Shown piece by piece: positions 51,421-64,000 of a stretch of DNA of 64,000 nt. Origin of the DNA: Alphaproteobacteria bacterium. Its GTDB lineage: Bacteria > Pseudomonadota > Alphaproteobacteria > Elsterales > Elsteraceae. The notes under the pieces are model-generated. The model was not told the origin of the DNA, did not search any database, and saw nothing but the letters and a program-made list of their open reading frames with translations. The stretch's first letter is position 1. Each line of letters starts with the position of its first letter. A program made the position numbers and the translations under genes. Location: the NCBI GenBank assembly GCA_013298565.1, contig JAAFIC010000004.1, forward strand, positions 1-64,000. The letters run 5' to 3'.

Positions 51421-52814
51421 CCCAGGGGGTCAGGCGCGATCATTTTTTCCGGGCGGACCAGCGCATCGAACTCCGCCTCGGTCACATAGCCGCCGCCTAC
51501 CGCCTCTTGCCGCAAAGTAGTGCCGTTGTGATGGGCGGTTTTAGCGATTTTGGCGGCATTATCATAACCAACCTTCGGCGCAAGCGCGGTGACGAGCATT
51601 AACGACCGCTCCAGCGCCGCTTGAATATTCTCCGTGCGCGGCGTAATCCCCACGACGCAATGATCGGTGAAGGAGCGCGCGGCATCGCCCAGCAACTGCA
51701 CCGACTGAAGAAAATTATACGCCATGACCGGGTTATAGACGTTTAGCTCAAAATGCCCCTGGCTGCCGGCGAACGTGAGCGTCGCCTGATTGCCGAAGAC
51801 TTGGCAGCAGACCATCGTCAAGGCTTCGCACTGCGTGGGGTTAACCTTACCGGGCATGATGGAGGAGCCGGGTTCATTCTCCGGCAGGGCCAATTCCCCA
51901 AGGCCAGAGCGCGGACCGGAGCCGAGGAAGCGAATATCATTAGCGATTTTGAACAGGCTCGCCGCTACTGTATTAAGCGCGCCGTGGCTCATGACCAGCG
52001 CGTCATGGGCGGCCAGCGCCTCGAATTTATTCGGGGCCGTGGTGAAAGGTAGGCCCGTCAGCGTCGCAATCCGCGCGGCCACCCCCTCGGCAAACCCCAC
52101 CGGCGCATTCAACCCGGTTCCGACGGCTGTGCCGCCTTGGGCCAATTGCATCAACAGTGGTAGGGTTTGTTCGATGCGGAAAATGCCGTTTTCCACCTGT
52201 TGAGCATACCCGGAGAACTCTTGCCCCAAGGTCAGCGGCGTCGCGTCTTGCGTGTGCGTGCGGCCAATCTTGATGATCTGCGCCCAGGCTTCTGCCTTGG
52301 CCGCTAGGGCCGAATGTAGGTGCCGCAGCGCTGGGATCAAGTGATGGATCACCTGCACTGCCGCTGCAACGTGCATCGCCGTTGGGTAAGTGTCGTTGGA
52401 AGATTGGCTCATATTGACGTGATCGTTCGGATGTACCGGCTTTTTCGATCCCATCACCCCGCCCAAAGTTTCAATCGCCCGGTTCGAGATCACCTCGTTG
52501 GCGTTCATATTGGTTTGGGTGCCGGAGCCAGTTTGCCAGACAACGAGCGGGAAATGCCGATCCAGCTTCCCCTCGATCACCTCTTGAGCCGCCGCCACAA
52601 TTGCGTCCTTCACGCCGCTATCGAGCTTGCCTAAAGCGTGATTGGTTTCGGCGGCGGCGCGTTTGATGACGCCGAGCGCCCTGATTACCGGCATCGGCTG
52701 GGTTTCCCAACCAATCTTGAAATTCCCGATGGACCGTTGCGACTGCGCGCCCCAATAGACCGAGGCATCGACCTCGATGGGGCCAAAACTGTCGGTTTCA
52801 ATTCGAGTGATCAT
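51417..52814 (-). CDS. fumC: Fumarate hydratase, class II
   Basis: This 465-aa enzyme interconverts fumarate and malate without an iron-sulphur cluster. Its motifs include [18 protein letters not shown], the H-T-Q-D-A-T-P-L block and the fumarase signature [16 protein letters not shown]. It is complete. It stands 70 nt downstream of the mutase gene on the same strand, consistent with linking succinyl-CoA from propionate to the TCA cycle. Confidence 0.95.
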   Translation of the reverse strand: MITRIETDSFGPIEVDASVYWGAQSQRSIGNFKIGWETQPMPVIRALGVIKRAAAETNHALGKLDSGVKDAIVAAAQEVIEGKLDRHFPLVVWQTGSGTQTNMNANEVISNRAIETLGGVMGSKKPVHPNDHVNMSQSSNDTYPTAMHVAAAVQVIHHLIPALRHLHSALAAKAEAWAQIIKIGRTHTQDATPLTLGQEFSGYAQQVENGIFRIEQTLPLLMQLAQGGTAVGTGLNAPVGFAEGVAARIATLTGLPFTTAPNKFEALAAHDALVMSHGALNTVAASLFKIANDIRFLGSGPRSGLGELALPENEPGSSIMPGKVNPTQCEALTMVCCQVFGNQATLTFAGSQGHFELNVYNPVMAYNFLQSVQLLGDAARSFTDHCVVGITPRTENIQAALERSLMLVTALAPKVGYDNAAKIAKTAHHNGTTLRQEAVGGGYVTEAEFDALVRPEKMIAPDPLG

Positions 52815-52887
52815 AAGCGTGAGCCTTCCCCAAAACTAACTGCCGCTAAAAGGCACAGTGCCTAAGCCTCCGTCAAGCACGAGACTG

Positions 52888-55029
52888 CTACATATTGCGC
52901 GGCTTCCTCGCGATCAGATCGAGCACCACTTGCGCCGCATCCAGCACGTTGGTGCCGGGGCCAAAAACCGCCGACACCCCAGCATCGAGCAAAAACTGAT
53001 AATCCTGGCGCGGAATAACCCCGCCGCAGATCACGACAATATCGCCGCCGCCCTTGGCCTTCAGTTGCTCAATCAACTGCGGCAGCAGCGTTTTATGCCC
53101 GGCAGCGAGCGAGGAGACGCCGATAGCGTGGACGTTCTGAGCGAGGGCCAGAGCGGCGGCCTCTTCCGGTGTTTGAAATAACGGCCCCATCACCACATCA
53201 AAGCCAATATCGGTAAAGCCGGAGGCGATGACCTTCGCTCCCCGGTCGTGCCCATCTTGGCCGAGTTTTGCCACCATCAGCTTCGGGCGACGGTTGATTT
53301 CCTGAGCGAAACTCTCCAGCCGCTCCACCAGCACGGTCATTTCCGGATCGCCCTCGTAGGCTTTTCCGTAGATGTTCGTGACCACCTGGGGCGTCGCCGA
53401 ATGAGTGCCGAAGACCGCGCGCATCGCGTCTGAAATTTCCCCAACCGTGGCGCGGGCGCGGGCGGCTTCAACGGCGGCAGCGAGCAAGTTTCCCTCGCCC
53501 GTGCGCGCGATGCTTTCGAGCGCGGCTAGCGTTTCCGCCACTTGCCTTGCGTTGCGGCGGCGCTTGGTGTCTTCAATTCGCTTTACCTGGGCGATACGAA
53601 CGGCGGTGTTATCAATTTCAAGAATATCAATGGGCTGCTCGTTCTCCAGCCGGTATTTGTTGACGCCAACGATCACCTCGTCGCCCTTATCGACTGCCGC
53701 CTGACGGCGGGTTGCCGCTTCTTCAATCAAGCGCTTGGGCAGACCATCGTTCACGGCTTGCGTCATGCCGCCCATCGCCTCGATTTCTTCGATCAAGGCC
53801 CAGGCTTTTGCCGCAAGCTCGTTGGTGAGCGATTCGACGTAGTACGACCCCGCCAGCGGATCGACCACGTTGGTTACGCCGGTCTCATGCTGAAGAATAA
53901 GCTGCGTGTTGCGGGCGATCCGCGCCGAAAACTCGGTAGGCAGCGCAATCGCTTCGTCGAAAGAATTGGTGTGCAGCGATTGGGTTCCGCCCAACACCGC
54001 CGCCAGCGCCTCATAGGCCGTGCGAACGATGTTGTTATACGGGTCTTGCTCCTGCAACGACACGCCGGAGGTTTGACAGTGCGTGCGGAGCATGAGGGAG
54101 GAGGCTTTTTTCGGCGCGAACTCTGCCATAATCCGCGACCACAGCAGGCGGGCCGCCCGCAGCTTGGCAGCCTCCATGAAAATATTCATGCCGATAGCGA
54201 AGAAGAACGATAAGCGCCCGGCGAACTCATCGACAGTCAGGCCCTTGGCCAGCGCTGCCCGCACATACTCCCGCCCATCGGCAAGCGTGAAGGCAAGCTC
54301 TTGCATCAGGGTCGCCCCGGCTTCTTGCATATGGTAGCCGGAAATGGAAATCGAGTTGAAGCGCGGCATTTCTTTGGCGGTGAACTCGATAATATCGGCA
54401 ATAATCCGCATGGAAGGTTCGGGCGGATAGATATAGGTATTGCGAACCATGAATTCCTTCAGAATATCATTCTGAATGGTCCCGGAAAGCTCGGCACGCG
54501 GCACGCCCTGTTCTTCCCCCGCGACAATAAAACTCGCCAGAATCGGGATGACCGCGCCGTTCATCGTCATTGATACGGACATATCTTGCAGCGGAATGCC
54601 ATCGAAGAGGATTTTCATATCCTCGACTGAATCAATAGCCACGCCTGCCTTGCCCACATCGCCTTCCACACGCGGATGATCGGAATCATAGCCGCGATGG
54701 GTCGCGAGATCGAACGCGACCGACAGGCCCTTTTGCCCTGCCGCTAGATTCTTGCGGTAGAAAGCGTTGGATTCTTCCGCTGTCGAAAACCCGGCATACT
54801 GCCGGATTGTCCAGGGACGGCCTGCGTACATCGTGGCGCGCGGGCCACGCAAGAACGGCGCGAACCCCGGCAATCCATCGAGATGGTCAATCCCGGCCAG
54901 ATCGTCCTTCGTGTAGAGCGGCTTAACGTCGATACCTTCCGGTGTGTGCCAGATGAGAGTGTGCGGCGAAACCTTTAGCTCTTTTTCAGCGAGCCTTTCC
55001 CAATCCTGCACGGTCTTTTTCCCGGTCAT
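52888..55029 (-). CDS. mcm: Methylmalonyl-CoA mutase, large subunit
   Basis: This 713-aa enzyme converts (R)-methylmalonyl-CoA to succinyl-CoA. The substrate-binding barrel ([40 protein letters not shown]) is followed by a C-terminal B12 domain with the base-off motif [15 protein letters not shown] and ISSLAAGH-like [12 protein letters not shown] homodimeric or heterodimeric form is possible; no small subunit is visible nearby. It depends on cobalamin, whose uptake genes are in this window. It lies 28 nt downstream of pccA. Confidence 0.95.
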   Translation of the reverse strand: MTGKKTVQDWERLAEKELKVSPHTLIWHTPEGIDVKPLYTKDDLAGIDHLDGLPGFAPFLRGPRATMYAGRPWTIRQYAGFSTAEESNAFYRKNLAAGQKGLSVAFDLATHRGYDSDHPRVEGDVGKAGVAIDSVEDMKILFDGIPLQDMSVSMTMNGAVIPILASFIVAGEEQGVPRAELSGTIQNDILKEFMVRNTYIYPPEPSMRIIADIIEFTAKEMPRFNSISISGYHMQEAGATLMQELAFTLADGREYVRAALAKGLTVDEFAGRLSFFFAIGMNIFMEAAKLRAARLLWSRIMAEFAPKKASSLMLRTHCQTSGVSLQEQDPYNNIVRTAYEALAAVLGGTQSLHTNSFDEAIALPTEFSARIARNTQLILQHETGVTNVVDPLAGSYYVESLTNELAAKAWALIEEIEAMGGMTQAVNDGLPKRLIEEAATRRQAAVDKGDEVIVGVNKYRLENEQPIDILEIDNTAVRIAQVKRIEDTKRRRNARQVAETLAALESIARTGEGNLLAAAVEAARARATVGEISDAMRAVFGTHSATPQVVTNIYGKAYEGDPEMTVLVERLESFAQEINRRPKLMVAKLGQDGHDRGAKVIASGFTDIGFDVVMGPLFQTPEEAAALALAQNVHAIGVSSLAAGHKTLLPQLIEQLKAKGGGDIVVICGGVIPRQDYQFLLDAGVSAVFGPGTNVLDAAQVVLDLIARKPRNM

Positions 55030-55056
55030 CGCTTGCCCCCTAAAAAAAACCTGCGC

Positions 55057-57063
55057 CTATTCAAATTCCAAAATGAGTTCATCAACGGCAAGGCTTTCGC
55101 CCACGGCCACCGCGATGCGCTTCACTACGCCCGTGCGTTCGGAACGCAGGATATTTTCCATCTTCATCGCTTCGACCGAGGCCAACGCCTGCCCCGCTTC
55201 CACCGCTTCACCCACGGTAACGGTGATCGCCGTTATCACGCCGGGCATCGGGCAGAGCAGCATTTTAGAGGTGTCGGGTGGCCGTTTCACCGGCATCAGC
55301 GCGGCCAACTCGGCACTGCGTGGGCTGCGAACGCGCGCCACCAAATCAATGCCGCGCAACCGGAGGCGCACGCCGTTGCCCGGCACTGGATCGACCTTCA
55401 CGCCAAGGGGAATGCCCTCGACCGTAAACCGCGCGTGGCTCCGCCCCGGCAGCCAATCGGTTTGAACAGACAAGGTTTGCGCCCCATCGAGGGTGACTAA
55501 AGCCGCCTCCTGGCGCGGCTCGAACTGGGCCGAGAATCGCTGCTCGCCCAAGCTCACCACCCAGGACCGGCCCACCACGCGGCGATGGTTAGGGAGTGCG
55601 CCGGAAATATCCGCCGCCCGCTCCTGCACTGCTTGGTGAAGGACCGTAGCAATCGCGGCCAGCGCGCGCGCTTCGGTTTGGTTCGGCGTAACGCCCTTAA
55701 AACCTTCGGGAAATTCTTCGGCAATGAACCCCGTCGTCAGCCGCCCGGCTTGGAAGCGCTCATGCCGCATCACTGCCGACAGGAACGGCAGATTATGGCC
55801 GATACCTTCAACCTCGAAGTTATCGAGCGCCACCGACATGGCCGCAATTGCCGCCAGTCGATCCGGCCCCCAAGTGCAGAGTTTGGCGAGCATCGGATCG
55901 TAATATATCGAAATCTCACCGCCCTCGAACACGCCCGTATCGTTCCGCACAATGGTGCCATCGGGCTGCGGGCCTTCGACCGGGGGGCGATAGCGCGTGA
56001 GCCGTCCGATAGAGGGCAGGAAATTGCGGTAGGGGTCTTCGGCATAGAGGCGGCTTTCCATTGCCCAGCCGTTAAGCCTGACATCTGCTTGCCCGAAGCT
56101 GAGTTTTTCGCCCGAAGCAACGCGGATCATCTGTTCGACAAGATCAATGCCGGTAATGAGTTCCGTTACCGGATGCTCCACCTGCAACCGCGTGTTCATC
56201 TCCAGAAAATAGAAATTGCGGTCGGCATCGACGATGAACTCCACCGTGCCTGCCGAAAAATAACCAACGGCTTGGGAGAGCGCCACCGCCTGTTCGCCCA
56301 TCGCCTTGCGCGTCGCAGCATCCAGAAACGGCGACGGCGCCTCTTCGATCACCTTCTGATTGCGGCGCTGAATGGAGCATTCGCGCTCGCCCAAATACAG
56401 CAAAGTGCCGTGCTGATCGCCCAACACCTGAATTTCGATATGACGGGGGTCGGTCACGAATTTTTCAATGAAAATCCGGTCGTCGCCAAAAGATGCGCGG
56501 GCTTCGTTTTTCGAGGATTGAAAGCCTTCCCGCGCCTCGGCATCATTCCAAGCAATCCGCATTCCCTTGCCGCCACCGCCCGCCGACGCCTTAATCATCA
56601 CCGGATAGCCGATGCTTTGGGAAATCCGCACCGCTTCGTCGGCATCGGCAATCAGGCCCATATGGCCGGGAACAGTGGAAACCCCCGCTTCCGCTGCCAG
56701 CTTCTTCGAGGTGATCTTATCGCCCATCGCCTGCACTGCGCGCACGGGCGGGCCGATGAAGATAATCCCTTCTTTCTGCAAGGCTTCGGCGAACAGCGGA
56801 TTTTCCGACAGAAACCCGTAACCGGGATGCACCGCATCGGCCCCCGTCTGTCGGATTGCCGCCAAAATGTTCTCGATCACGATATAAGATTGGTTCGATG
56901 GCGCCGGGCCAATATGCACCGCTTCGTCAGCCTCCCGCACGTGCATTGCGTCGCGGTCGACGTCTGAATAGACCGCGACCGTGGCAATCCCCAGTTTCTT
57001 GGCCGTGCGGATCACGCGGCAGGCGATTTCGCCGCGATTGGCGATTAGAATTTTCTTGAACAT
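55057..57063 (-). CDS. pccA: Propionyl-CoA carboxylase alpha subunit
   Basis: This 668-aa protein begins MFKKILIANRGEIACRVIRT with biotin carboxylase ATP-grasp motifs (VMIKASAGGGGKGMRIA; FYFLEMNTRLQVEHPVTE). A middle region follows, then a C-terminal biotin carrier domain with the biotinylation motif VEAMKMEN. The combined domains mark an acyl-CoA carboxylase alpha subunit. The start at 57063 is the domain start; the longer frame to 57246 is an antisense-free but unsupported extension into pccB. It lies 19 nt downstream of pccB. Confidence 0.95.
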   Translation of the reverse strand: MFKKILIANRGEIACRVIRTAKKLGIATVAVYSDVDRDAMHVREADEAVHIGPAPSNQSYIVIENILAAIRQTGADAVHPGYGFLSENPLFAEALQKEGIIFIGPPVRAVQAMGDKITSKKLAAEAGVSTVPGHMGLIADADEAVRISQSIGYPVMIKASAGGGGKGMRIAWNDAEAREGFQSSKNEARASFGDDRIFIEKFVTDPRHIEIQVLGDQHGTLLYLGERECSIQRRNQKVIEEAPSPFLDAATRKAMGEQAVALSQAVGYFSAGTVEFIVDADRNFYFLEMNTRLQVEHPVTELITGIDLVEQMIRVASGEKLSFGQADVRLNGWAMESRLYAEDPYRNFLPSIGRLTRYRPPVEGPQPDGTIVRNDTGVFEGGEISIYYDPMLAKLCTWGPDRLAAIAAMSVALDNFEVEGIGHNLPFLSAVMRHERFQAGRLTTGFIAEEFPEGFKGVTPNQTEARALAAIATVLHQAVQERAADISGALPNHRRVVGRSWVVSLGEQRFSAQFEPRQEAALVTLDGAQTLSVQTDWLPGRSHARFTVEGIPLGVKVDPVPGNGVRLRLRGIDLVARVRSPRSAELAALMPVKRPPDTSKMLLCPMPGVITAITVTVGEAVEAGQALASVEAMKMENILRSERTGVVKRIAVAVGESLAVDELILEFE

Positions 57064-57082
57064 CGCGCTGCCAGACTTTGAG

Positions 57083-58615
57083 TTATAGGGGAATCGTATC
57101 GTGTTTGCGCCAGCGCCGCTCGACACTCTTGTTCCGCAAGGACGCGAAGGCGCGGGCAATGCGGCGGCGCGAGGAATGAGGCATAATAACTTCATCAATA
57201 AAGCCGCGTTCTGCTGCCACGAACGGGTTCGCGAACCGCGCTTCATAGTCCCGAGTACGCGCCGCGATTTTCTCTGGGTCGCCTAACTCGGCGCGGTAGA
57301 GAATTTCCGTTGCGCCTTTCGCGCCCATCACCGCGATTTCCGCCGTTGGCCACGCGTAATTGATGTCGGCCCCAATATGTTTGGAGGCCATAACGTCATA
57401 GGCCCCGCCATACGCCTTGCGGGTAATCAGCGTTACCATTGGCACGGTGGCTTCTGAATAGGCAAACAGCAGTTTTGCGCCGTGCTTAATCACCCCGCCA
57501 TATTCCTGCGCGGTACCCGGCAGGAACCCCGGCACGTCCACCAGCGTCAGAATGGGGATAGAATAAGCATCGCAGAAGCGCACGAAACGCGCGGCTTTGC
57601 GGGACGAGTCAATATCCAAACACCCTGCCAGCACCATCGGCTGATTGGCGACCACGCCGACCGTAGAGCCTTCCAGGCGCAGGAAACCGATAAGGATATT
57701 CTTGGCAAAATCCTGCTGAATTTCAAAGAAATCGCCCTCGTCGGCCAGCGCGAGGATAAGTTCCTTCATATCGTAAGGCTTGTTGGAGCTATCGGGAATC
57801 AGCGTATCCAGCCGCGCTTCCAGGCGCTTGGGATCGTCATGAAACGGGCGGACGGGCGGCTTTTCGCGGTTGTTCAGCGGCAGAAAATCGAACAACCGCC
57901 GCACTTCCTCAAGGGCGATTATGTCATTCTCAAACGCGCCATCGGCCACCGAAGATTTGCGCGTGTGCGTGCTGGCACCGCCCAGTTCTTCTGCCGTCAC
58001 GATTTCGTTGGTAACGGTCTTCACCACGTCCGGCCCGGTGACGAACATGTAGGATGAATCGCGGACCATGAAAATAAAATCGGTCATCGCGGGGGAGTAA
58101 ACCGCCCCGCCCGCACACGGCCCCATAATCACCGATATTTGCGGAATAATCCCGGAGGCATCGACATTGCGGCGAAACACTTCGGCATAGCCCGCCAGCG
58201 ACGCCACACCCTCTTGGATACGCGCGCCGCCAGAATCGTTCAGCCCGATAATCGGCGCACCGTTCCGCAAGGCCATATCGGTGATTTTGCAAATTTTCTC
58301 GGCGTGGGTTTCCGATAAGGAGCCGCCCAACACCGTAAAATCTTGGCTGAAAACATAAACCTGCCGACCGTTGATCGTCCCCCAGCCGGTCACAACCCCA
58401 TCGCCTGCGACCTTTTGGGAGGCCATGCCGAAGTCGGTCGCCCGGTGGGTTACATACATGTCGTATTCTTCAAACGAGCCTTCATCGAGCAGCACGTCCA
58501 GCCGCTCCCGCGCCGTCAGTTTCCCCTTGGCGTGCTGCGCCTCGATGCGGCGCGCACCGCCCCCTGCCCGCGCTTCGGCCCGTCGTGCTTCCAACTGCTC
58601 TAGGACCGCGCGCAT
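57083..58615 (-). CDS. pccB: Propionyl-CoA carboxylase beta subunit
   Basis: This 510-aa carboxyltransferase carries [20 protein letters not shown]-type N-terminal sequence, [36 protein letters not shown] and [27 protein letters not shown], with both acyl-CoA and carboxybiotin sites. It is the first gene of pccB-pccA-mcm-fumC, all on the minus strand. The C-terminal IRRALASL-type ending is normal. It converts propionyl-CoA to methylmalonyl-CoA together with PccA. Confidence 0.95.
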   Translation of the reverse strand: MRAVLEQLEARRAEARAGGGARRIEAQHAKGKLTARERLDVLLDEGSFEEYDMYVTHRATDFGMASQKVAGDGVVTGWGTINGRQVYVFSQDFTVLGGSLSETHAEKICKITDMALRNGAPIIGLNDSGGARIQEGVASLAGYAEVFRRNVDASGIIPQISVIMGPCAGGAVYSPAMTDFIFMVRDSSYMFVTGPDVVKTVTNEIVTAEELGGASTHTRKSSVADGAFENDIIALEEVRRLFDFLPLNNREKPPVRPFHDDPKRLEARLDTLIPDSSNKPYDMKELILALADEGDFFEIQQDFAKNILIGFLRLEGSTVGVVANQPMVLAGCLDIDSSRKAARFVRFCDAYSIPILTLVDVPGFLPGTAQEYGGVIKHGAKLLFAYSEATVPMVTLITRKAYGGAYDVMASKHIGADINYAWPTAEIAVMGAKGATEILYRAELGDPEKIAARTRDYEARFANPFVAAERGFIDEVIMPHSSRRRIARAFASLRNKSVERRWRKHDTIPL

Positions 58616-58724
58616 GGTCTGTCTCTCCCTAAACTCGGGCCGGTTACAAACGTCCGTCCTCTCCCAATTCGAGTAGGCGAAAAGCGCGGCAAAGGAAAGG
58701 CTTGATTCTGCGTGAATCCAGCCC

Positions 58725-59807
58725 TTACGCGCTTTTCCGTTCTACCAGCAGATGCCCGGTATCGACGATGCGGTCAGCCCCCGGCGGTCGGTTTCCCTTC
58801 GTGCAGGCTTTGATAAGGCGGGCAACTTCGCGGCCAATCAAGTCGCCAGAGGGGCGGATCGTGGTCAGCGGCGGGTTGCTGGTGGAACTAAAGCTGAGGT
58901 CGCCGAAGCCCATAACGGCCAGATCGCCCGGTACGGCAATCCCCCGGCGCTGGCACTCGAACAACACCCCGAGGGCGACGAGATCGTTGGAGCACGCGAC
59001 GGCTTGCAGTTTGGGTAAGCTGGCTTGAACACGCCCAAGCAATTGCGCCCCGGCTTCGGCAGTAGCGGGGGCTGGGTGATTGAGAATCTGAGGTTCGGGC
59101 AGACCCAAGCGCAAGGCTTCGACCGCAAACCCTTCGGCACGGGTGGCGGCCCGGCTATCTTGCAACAGGCGCGCACCGAGAAAAGCCAACTGAGTAAAGC
59201 CTTGTTGGGCAAAATGTCGCGCCGCCGTAGCACCAACGGCAGTATGGCAGAAGCCAACGGCCATATCGATGGGGGCTTGCGCCCCCAACTCCCACATCTC
59301 CACTACCGGCACGCTGGCGCTGGCCAACAAGTGGCGCGCGGCCTTGCTGTGACGAAGACCGGTGAGCACAATCGCGGCGGGCGCCCACGCGAGAGCCGTG
59401 CGGATCAGCGCTTCCTCGTCCTCTTCCGAGTATTCCGAGTGACCGAGCATGACCTGAAGCCCTTCGGCGGCAAGCTCGGTTTGCAGAGTCGCGACCGTTT
59501 CGGCAAAAAACGCATTGCGGATCGACGGCACAATAACGCTGACCACGCGGCTGCCAGCAGCAGCAAGCCCACCCGCAACCAAATTGGGCACATAGCCCAA
59601 CGCCTCAATCGCCTGCGCTATTTCCTGCCCCGCCATCGGCGAAACCGCTTCAGGCCGCCGTAGATAGAGGGAAACCGTGGAGGACGACACGCCCGCCCGC
59701 TTCGCCACATCCATCATCGTGACGCGCTGCATTTTACGGCGCTGTCGGCGCACGTGCCCCTCTGAACTCGGTTCGATAAAGTCGGATTTAATAGCGCTAC
59801 CATTCAT
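58725..59807 (-). CDS. LacI-family transcriptional regulator
   Basis: This 360-aa repressor has a LacI-type helix-turn-helix ([20 protein letters not shown]) at about 31-50 and a periplasmic-binding-fold effector domain ([21 protein letters not shown]; the [20 protein letters not shown] effector-domain block). Its HTH variant is closest to the GntR/gluconate-type LacI group. The ATG at 59807 is chosen; the longer frame to 59930 gives an unlikely head. It is divergent from a sugar ABC transporter, its probable target. Confidence 0.9.
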   Translation of the reverse strand: MNGSAIKSDFIEPSSEGHVRRQRRKMQRVTMMDVAKRAGVSSSTVSLYLRRPEAVSPMAGQEIAQAIEALGYVPNLVAGGLAAAGSRVVSVIVPSIRNAFFAETVATLQTELAAEGLQVMLGHSEYSEEDEEALIRTALAWAPAAIVLTGLRHSKAARHLLASASVPVVEMWELGAQAPIDMAVGFCHTAVGATAARHFAQQGFTQLAFLGARLLQDSRAATRAEGFAVEALRLGLPEPQILNHPAPATAEAGAQLLGRVQASLPKLQAVACSNDLVALGVLFECQRRGIAVPGDLAVMGFGDLSFSSTSNPPLTTIRPSGDLIGREVARLIKACTKGNRPPGADRIVDTGHLLVERKSA

Positions 59808-59920
59808 GATGGATTGATCTTTGTTGGTTTCGGTTAAGCCGTCAAGGGACGGTATGGGAAATTTATAAGAGTTTTTAACACAATGATTTTTAGTGCGTTG
59901 CCGCAAAATTAAAGACAACG

Positions 59921-59956
59921 GACTCGCCAAAAATTAATCAAGGGGGCTTGCGAGTC
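59921..59956. promoter_or_regulatory. Inverted repeat in the LacI/ABC divergent region
   Basis: GACTCGC (59921-59927) and GCGAGTC (59950-59956) are exact complements with an AT-rich 22-nt spacer, centred in the 217-nt gap between the regulator and the transporter. A LacI-type operator half-site pair is possible, although the spacing is longer than a single compact operator. Confidence 0.35.
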
Positions 59957-60024
59957 TGAAATCGTAGCGCTATTATTTTCAAAAGTAGATAAGCCGGGCA
60001 AGATCGGCGATAAAGGGGGCGGTG

Positions 60025-62474
<2,450 letters not shown>

Positions 62475-62502
62475 TCCGGTAAGGGCCTAGCCCTCCTGAC
62501 CT

Positions 62503-62533
62503 CCCCCGCTCTTTTCAAAGGGCGGGGGCTTTT
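62503..62533 (+). terminator. Hairpin after the binding-protein gene
   Basis: CCCCCGC (62503-62509) pairs with GCGGGGG (62522-62528) and CTTTTCC follows. A partial terminator or RNA-stabilising stem after a binding-protein gene is common in ABC operons and would raise its dose relative to the permeases. Confidence 0.6.
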
Positions 62534-62562
62534 CCCCGAAGCTCCTACCGTGCGAGCCGCCC

Positions 62563-63480
62563 ATGACCGCCCAACCGAACCGCGAGGGGTCGAAGTCTTC
62601 GTTCACGCGATTTTTAGACCTCAGCGAAACCAAACTTGCGGCGCTGCTGCTGGCGCCGGCGGCGATTTTGCTGGTGCTGATTGTCGTTTATCCGGTCGGG
62701 CGGCTGATCTGGACCAGTTTTTTCAACCTGTCGCTCACCTCGGGCATGCCCGCCAGCTTCGCCGGGTTCGAGAATTACGGTTTGCTGCTGAAAGACCCGA
62801 TTTTCTGGCAAACGACGAAGAACACACTGCTCATTACCGTCGTGACCGTTCCCGGTGCCTTATTGCTGGGCATAGCCTTGGCGCTGATGGCAAATTTGCC
62901 ATTCGAGCGGAAATGGCCCGTGCGCCTGTCCCTCCTCATCCCTTGGGCCTTGCCGCTATCCTTCGCTGGGCTGATTTTTGCTTGGTTCTTCCATTCGGAA
63001 TACGGGGTGGTGAACGATGTGCTGCGCCGCTTCGGCCTCAAGGGCATCATCTGGTTCAACTCCGAAGAATGGGCGATGACGGCGATTTGCCTTACGATTA
63101 TTTGGAAAACCTCCTCCTTCATGGCGCTGATTATCCTGGCCGGGCTGCAAACCATTCCGCGCTCGCTGTATGAGGCCGCCGATGTCGATGGGGCGGGCCG
63201 AGTACGGCAATTCTTTGAAATTACCCTACCGCTGCTGAAGCCTTCCATCATCATCGCGCTGATTTTCCGCACGATCACGGCGCTGCAAACCTTCGATATT
63301 CCCTACACCATGACGCGCGGTGGCCCCGGCAGTTCCACCGCGACGCTTGCCATGTATATCCACCAGAATACGGTCGATTTTCTCGATCTTGGCTATGGTT
63401 CGGCCTTGGCTGTGGTGATGTTCCTGCTCTCGATGGCGGTAACGATGGTTTACCTCCGCTTTATCCGCAGCACGCGCTAG
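62563..63480 (+). CDS. Sugar ABC transporter permease (MalF/UgpA type)
   Basis: This 305-aa protein has six membrane helices and a cytoplasmic EAA loop (SLYEAADVDGAGRVRQFFEITLPLLKPSII). It begins with a polar tail and the FLDLSETKLAALLLAPAAIL helix. It forms one half of the CUT1 channel. The ATG at 62563 lies 88 nt after the binding-protein stop, past the hairpin. Confidence 0.92.
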   Translation: MTAQPNREGSKSSFTRFLDLSETKLAALLLAPAAILLVLIVVYPVGRLIWTSFFNLSLTSGMPASFAGFENYGLLLKDPIFWQTTKNTLLITVVTVPGALLLGIALALMANLPFERKWPVRLSLLIPWALPLSFAGLIFAWFFHSEYGVVNDVLRRFGLKGIIWFNSEEWAMTAICLTIIWKTSSFMALIILAGLQTIPRSLYEAADVDGAGRVRQFFEITLPLLKPSIIIALIFRTITALQTFDIPYTMTRGGPGSSTATLAMYIHQNTVDFLDLGYGSALAVVMFLLSMAVTMVYLRFIRSTR

Positions 63481-63497
63481 AAAGGCTGGCCCCTACC

Positions 63498-64000
63498 ATG
63501 ACCAGTGTTACAGCCTCCCCTGCGACCGGCTTCCTGTCGGGCCGCGCGCTGCGCCTCGCGGTTGGTGGCATTCTGATTATCAACGGGATGTTTCCGGCCC
63601 TGTGGATTCTGTTCACCTCCTTGAAAGGTGAACCGGAGCTAACCCGCAAGCCAATCACCTGGTTCCCGGATTTGGCGACGACGGAGAATTACCTGCGCGC
63701 TTTTGCCGATCAACCTTTGCTGCTATTTTTGTTCAATAGTTTCATGGTGGCGCTGCTCTCGACGATTGCAACCCTGTCCGTCTCTACTCTCGCTGCCTAT
63801 GCGTTAGCGCGGCTGAACCTGCGGTTCCGCGATCTCATTCTGTCGGCGATCATCGCGGTTTCCACTTTTCCGCTGGTAACGCTGCTGGTGCCGTTGTTCG
63901 AGGTTATGCGGGCACTGGAGTTGCTGAATACCTGGGCCGCGCTGGTTTTGCCTTACATCGTGCTCAGTCTGCCGGTCTGCACACTCGTCCTCGTGTCTTT
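63498..64000 (+). CDS. Sugar ABC transporter permease (MalG/UgpE type), cut by window end
   Basis: The first 167 codons are present. The polar head is followed by the first membrane segment (LAVGGILIINGMFPALWILF) and then the typical MalG PDLATTENYLRAF loop and FNSFMVALLSTIATLSVSTL helix. It starts 17 nt after the MalF-type gene, and the EAA loop lies beyond the window. It is the second half of the CUT1 channel. Confidence 0.92.
   Translation, partial: MTSVTASPATGFLSGRALRLAVGGILIINGMFPALWILFTSLKGEPELTRKPITWFPDLATTENYLRAFADQPLLLFLFNSFMVALLSTIATLSVSTLAAYALARLNLRFRDLILSAIIAVSTFPLVTLLVPLFEVMRALELLNTWAALVLPYIVLSLPVCTLVLVS

Noticed and set aside
50616-51602. 328-codon frame overlapping the DMT gene and fumC
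   Set aside because: It is an out-of-frame Arg/Ala/Gly-rich shadow of two clear genes.
55585-56967. Long open frame (460 codons) on the plus strand
   Set aside because: It lies entirely antisense to the well-supported pccA gene, has no recognisable domain and has the Arg/His-rich composition of GC-rich shadow frames.
57064-57246. N-terminal extension of pccA
   Set aside because: The biotin carboxylase begins at MFKKILIANRG; the added residues are pccB sequence in another frame.

Overview
The window is 64 kb of high-GC chromosomal DNA from an alphaproteobacterium, most likely of the Rhodospirillales/Azospirillum-like type. This placement is an inference from gene content: PhaR, HisZ next to PurA, an NDUFS6-type zinc-finger protein beside PolA, an extensin-like lipoprotein, RdgB-HemW, MCPs and a CHASE2 cyclase. 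I saw no rRNA, tRNA, CRISPR array, integrase, transposase or prophage gene, and most of the window is ordinary core and transport metabolism.

Layout. 1-2100: glnK-amtB ammonium module (minus strand) with a candidate sigma-54 promoter and a clear intrinsic terminator. 2.2-6 kb: M23-type envelope protein and a chemoreceptor. 6.2-10 kb: extensin-like lipoprotein, MFS transporter, rdgB-hemW. 10-10.5 kb: an orphan HigA antitoxin next to what looks like the last codons of a deleted HigB toxin. 10.5-16.6 kb: pyrD, a DMT exporter divergent from a MocR regulator, a TauD-type dioxygenase, a PanE-like reductase and an isochorismatase-fold hydrolase. 16.6-18.25 kb: an AT-rich, foreign-looking 545-aa gene of unknown function with a WYL-like stretch. 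18.3-28 kb: zinc-finger protein, polA, two cyclophilins, phaR, DUF2306, LytTR, RNase T2, small membrane proteins and rlmN. 28-31.4 kb: a chemoreceptor with an AT-rich sensor half and a class III aminotransferase. 31.5-38 kb: a complete dipeptide/oligopeptide-type ABC transporter operon and ridA. 38-45 kb: a CHASE2 adenylate cyclase divergent from a cobalamin-riboswitch-controlled btuB-btuC-btuD-DUF1636 operon with no btuF visible. 45-47.5 kb: hisZ-purA. 47.7-50.35 kb: a pseudokinase-like membrane-anchored protein followed by a small membrane protein. 50.5-58.6 kb: a DMT transporter, fumC and a propionyl-CoA to succinyl-CoA cluster (mcm, pccA, pccB). 58.7-64 kb: a LacI-type repressor divergent from a CUT1 sugar ABC transporter, cut by the window end.

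How the parts fit. B12 uptake feeds the B12-dependent methylmalonyl-CoA mutase, which with propionyl-CoA carboxylase and fumarase joins propionyl-CoA to the TCA cycle. The peptide ABC system, aminotransferase and RidA form a plausible amine/peptide catabolic group. The LacI gene most likely controls the adjacent sugar transporter.

Most unusual observations: (1) a family of mosaic palindromic repeats with three copies (1-172, 42738-42815, 50356-50484), one of which appears to encode the N-terminus of BtuC and one of which carries a run of 16 C; (2) the toxin-less HigA with a 17-bp palindrome beside pyrD; (3) the pseudokinase/membrane-protein pair; (4) the AT-rich WYL-like gene; (5) three enzymes with a substituted key residue (M23 zinc ligand His to Tyr, isochorismatase Cys to Ser, class 2 PyrD with Cys at the general-base position).
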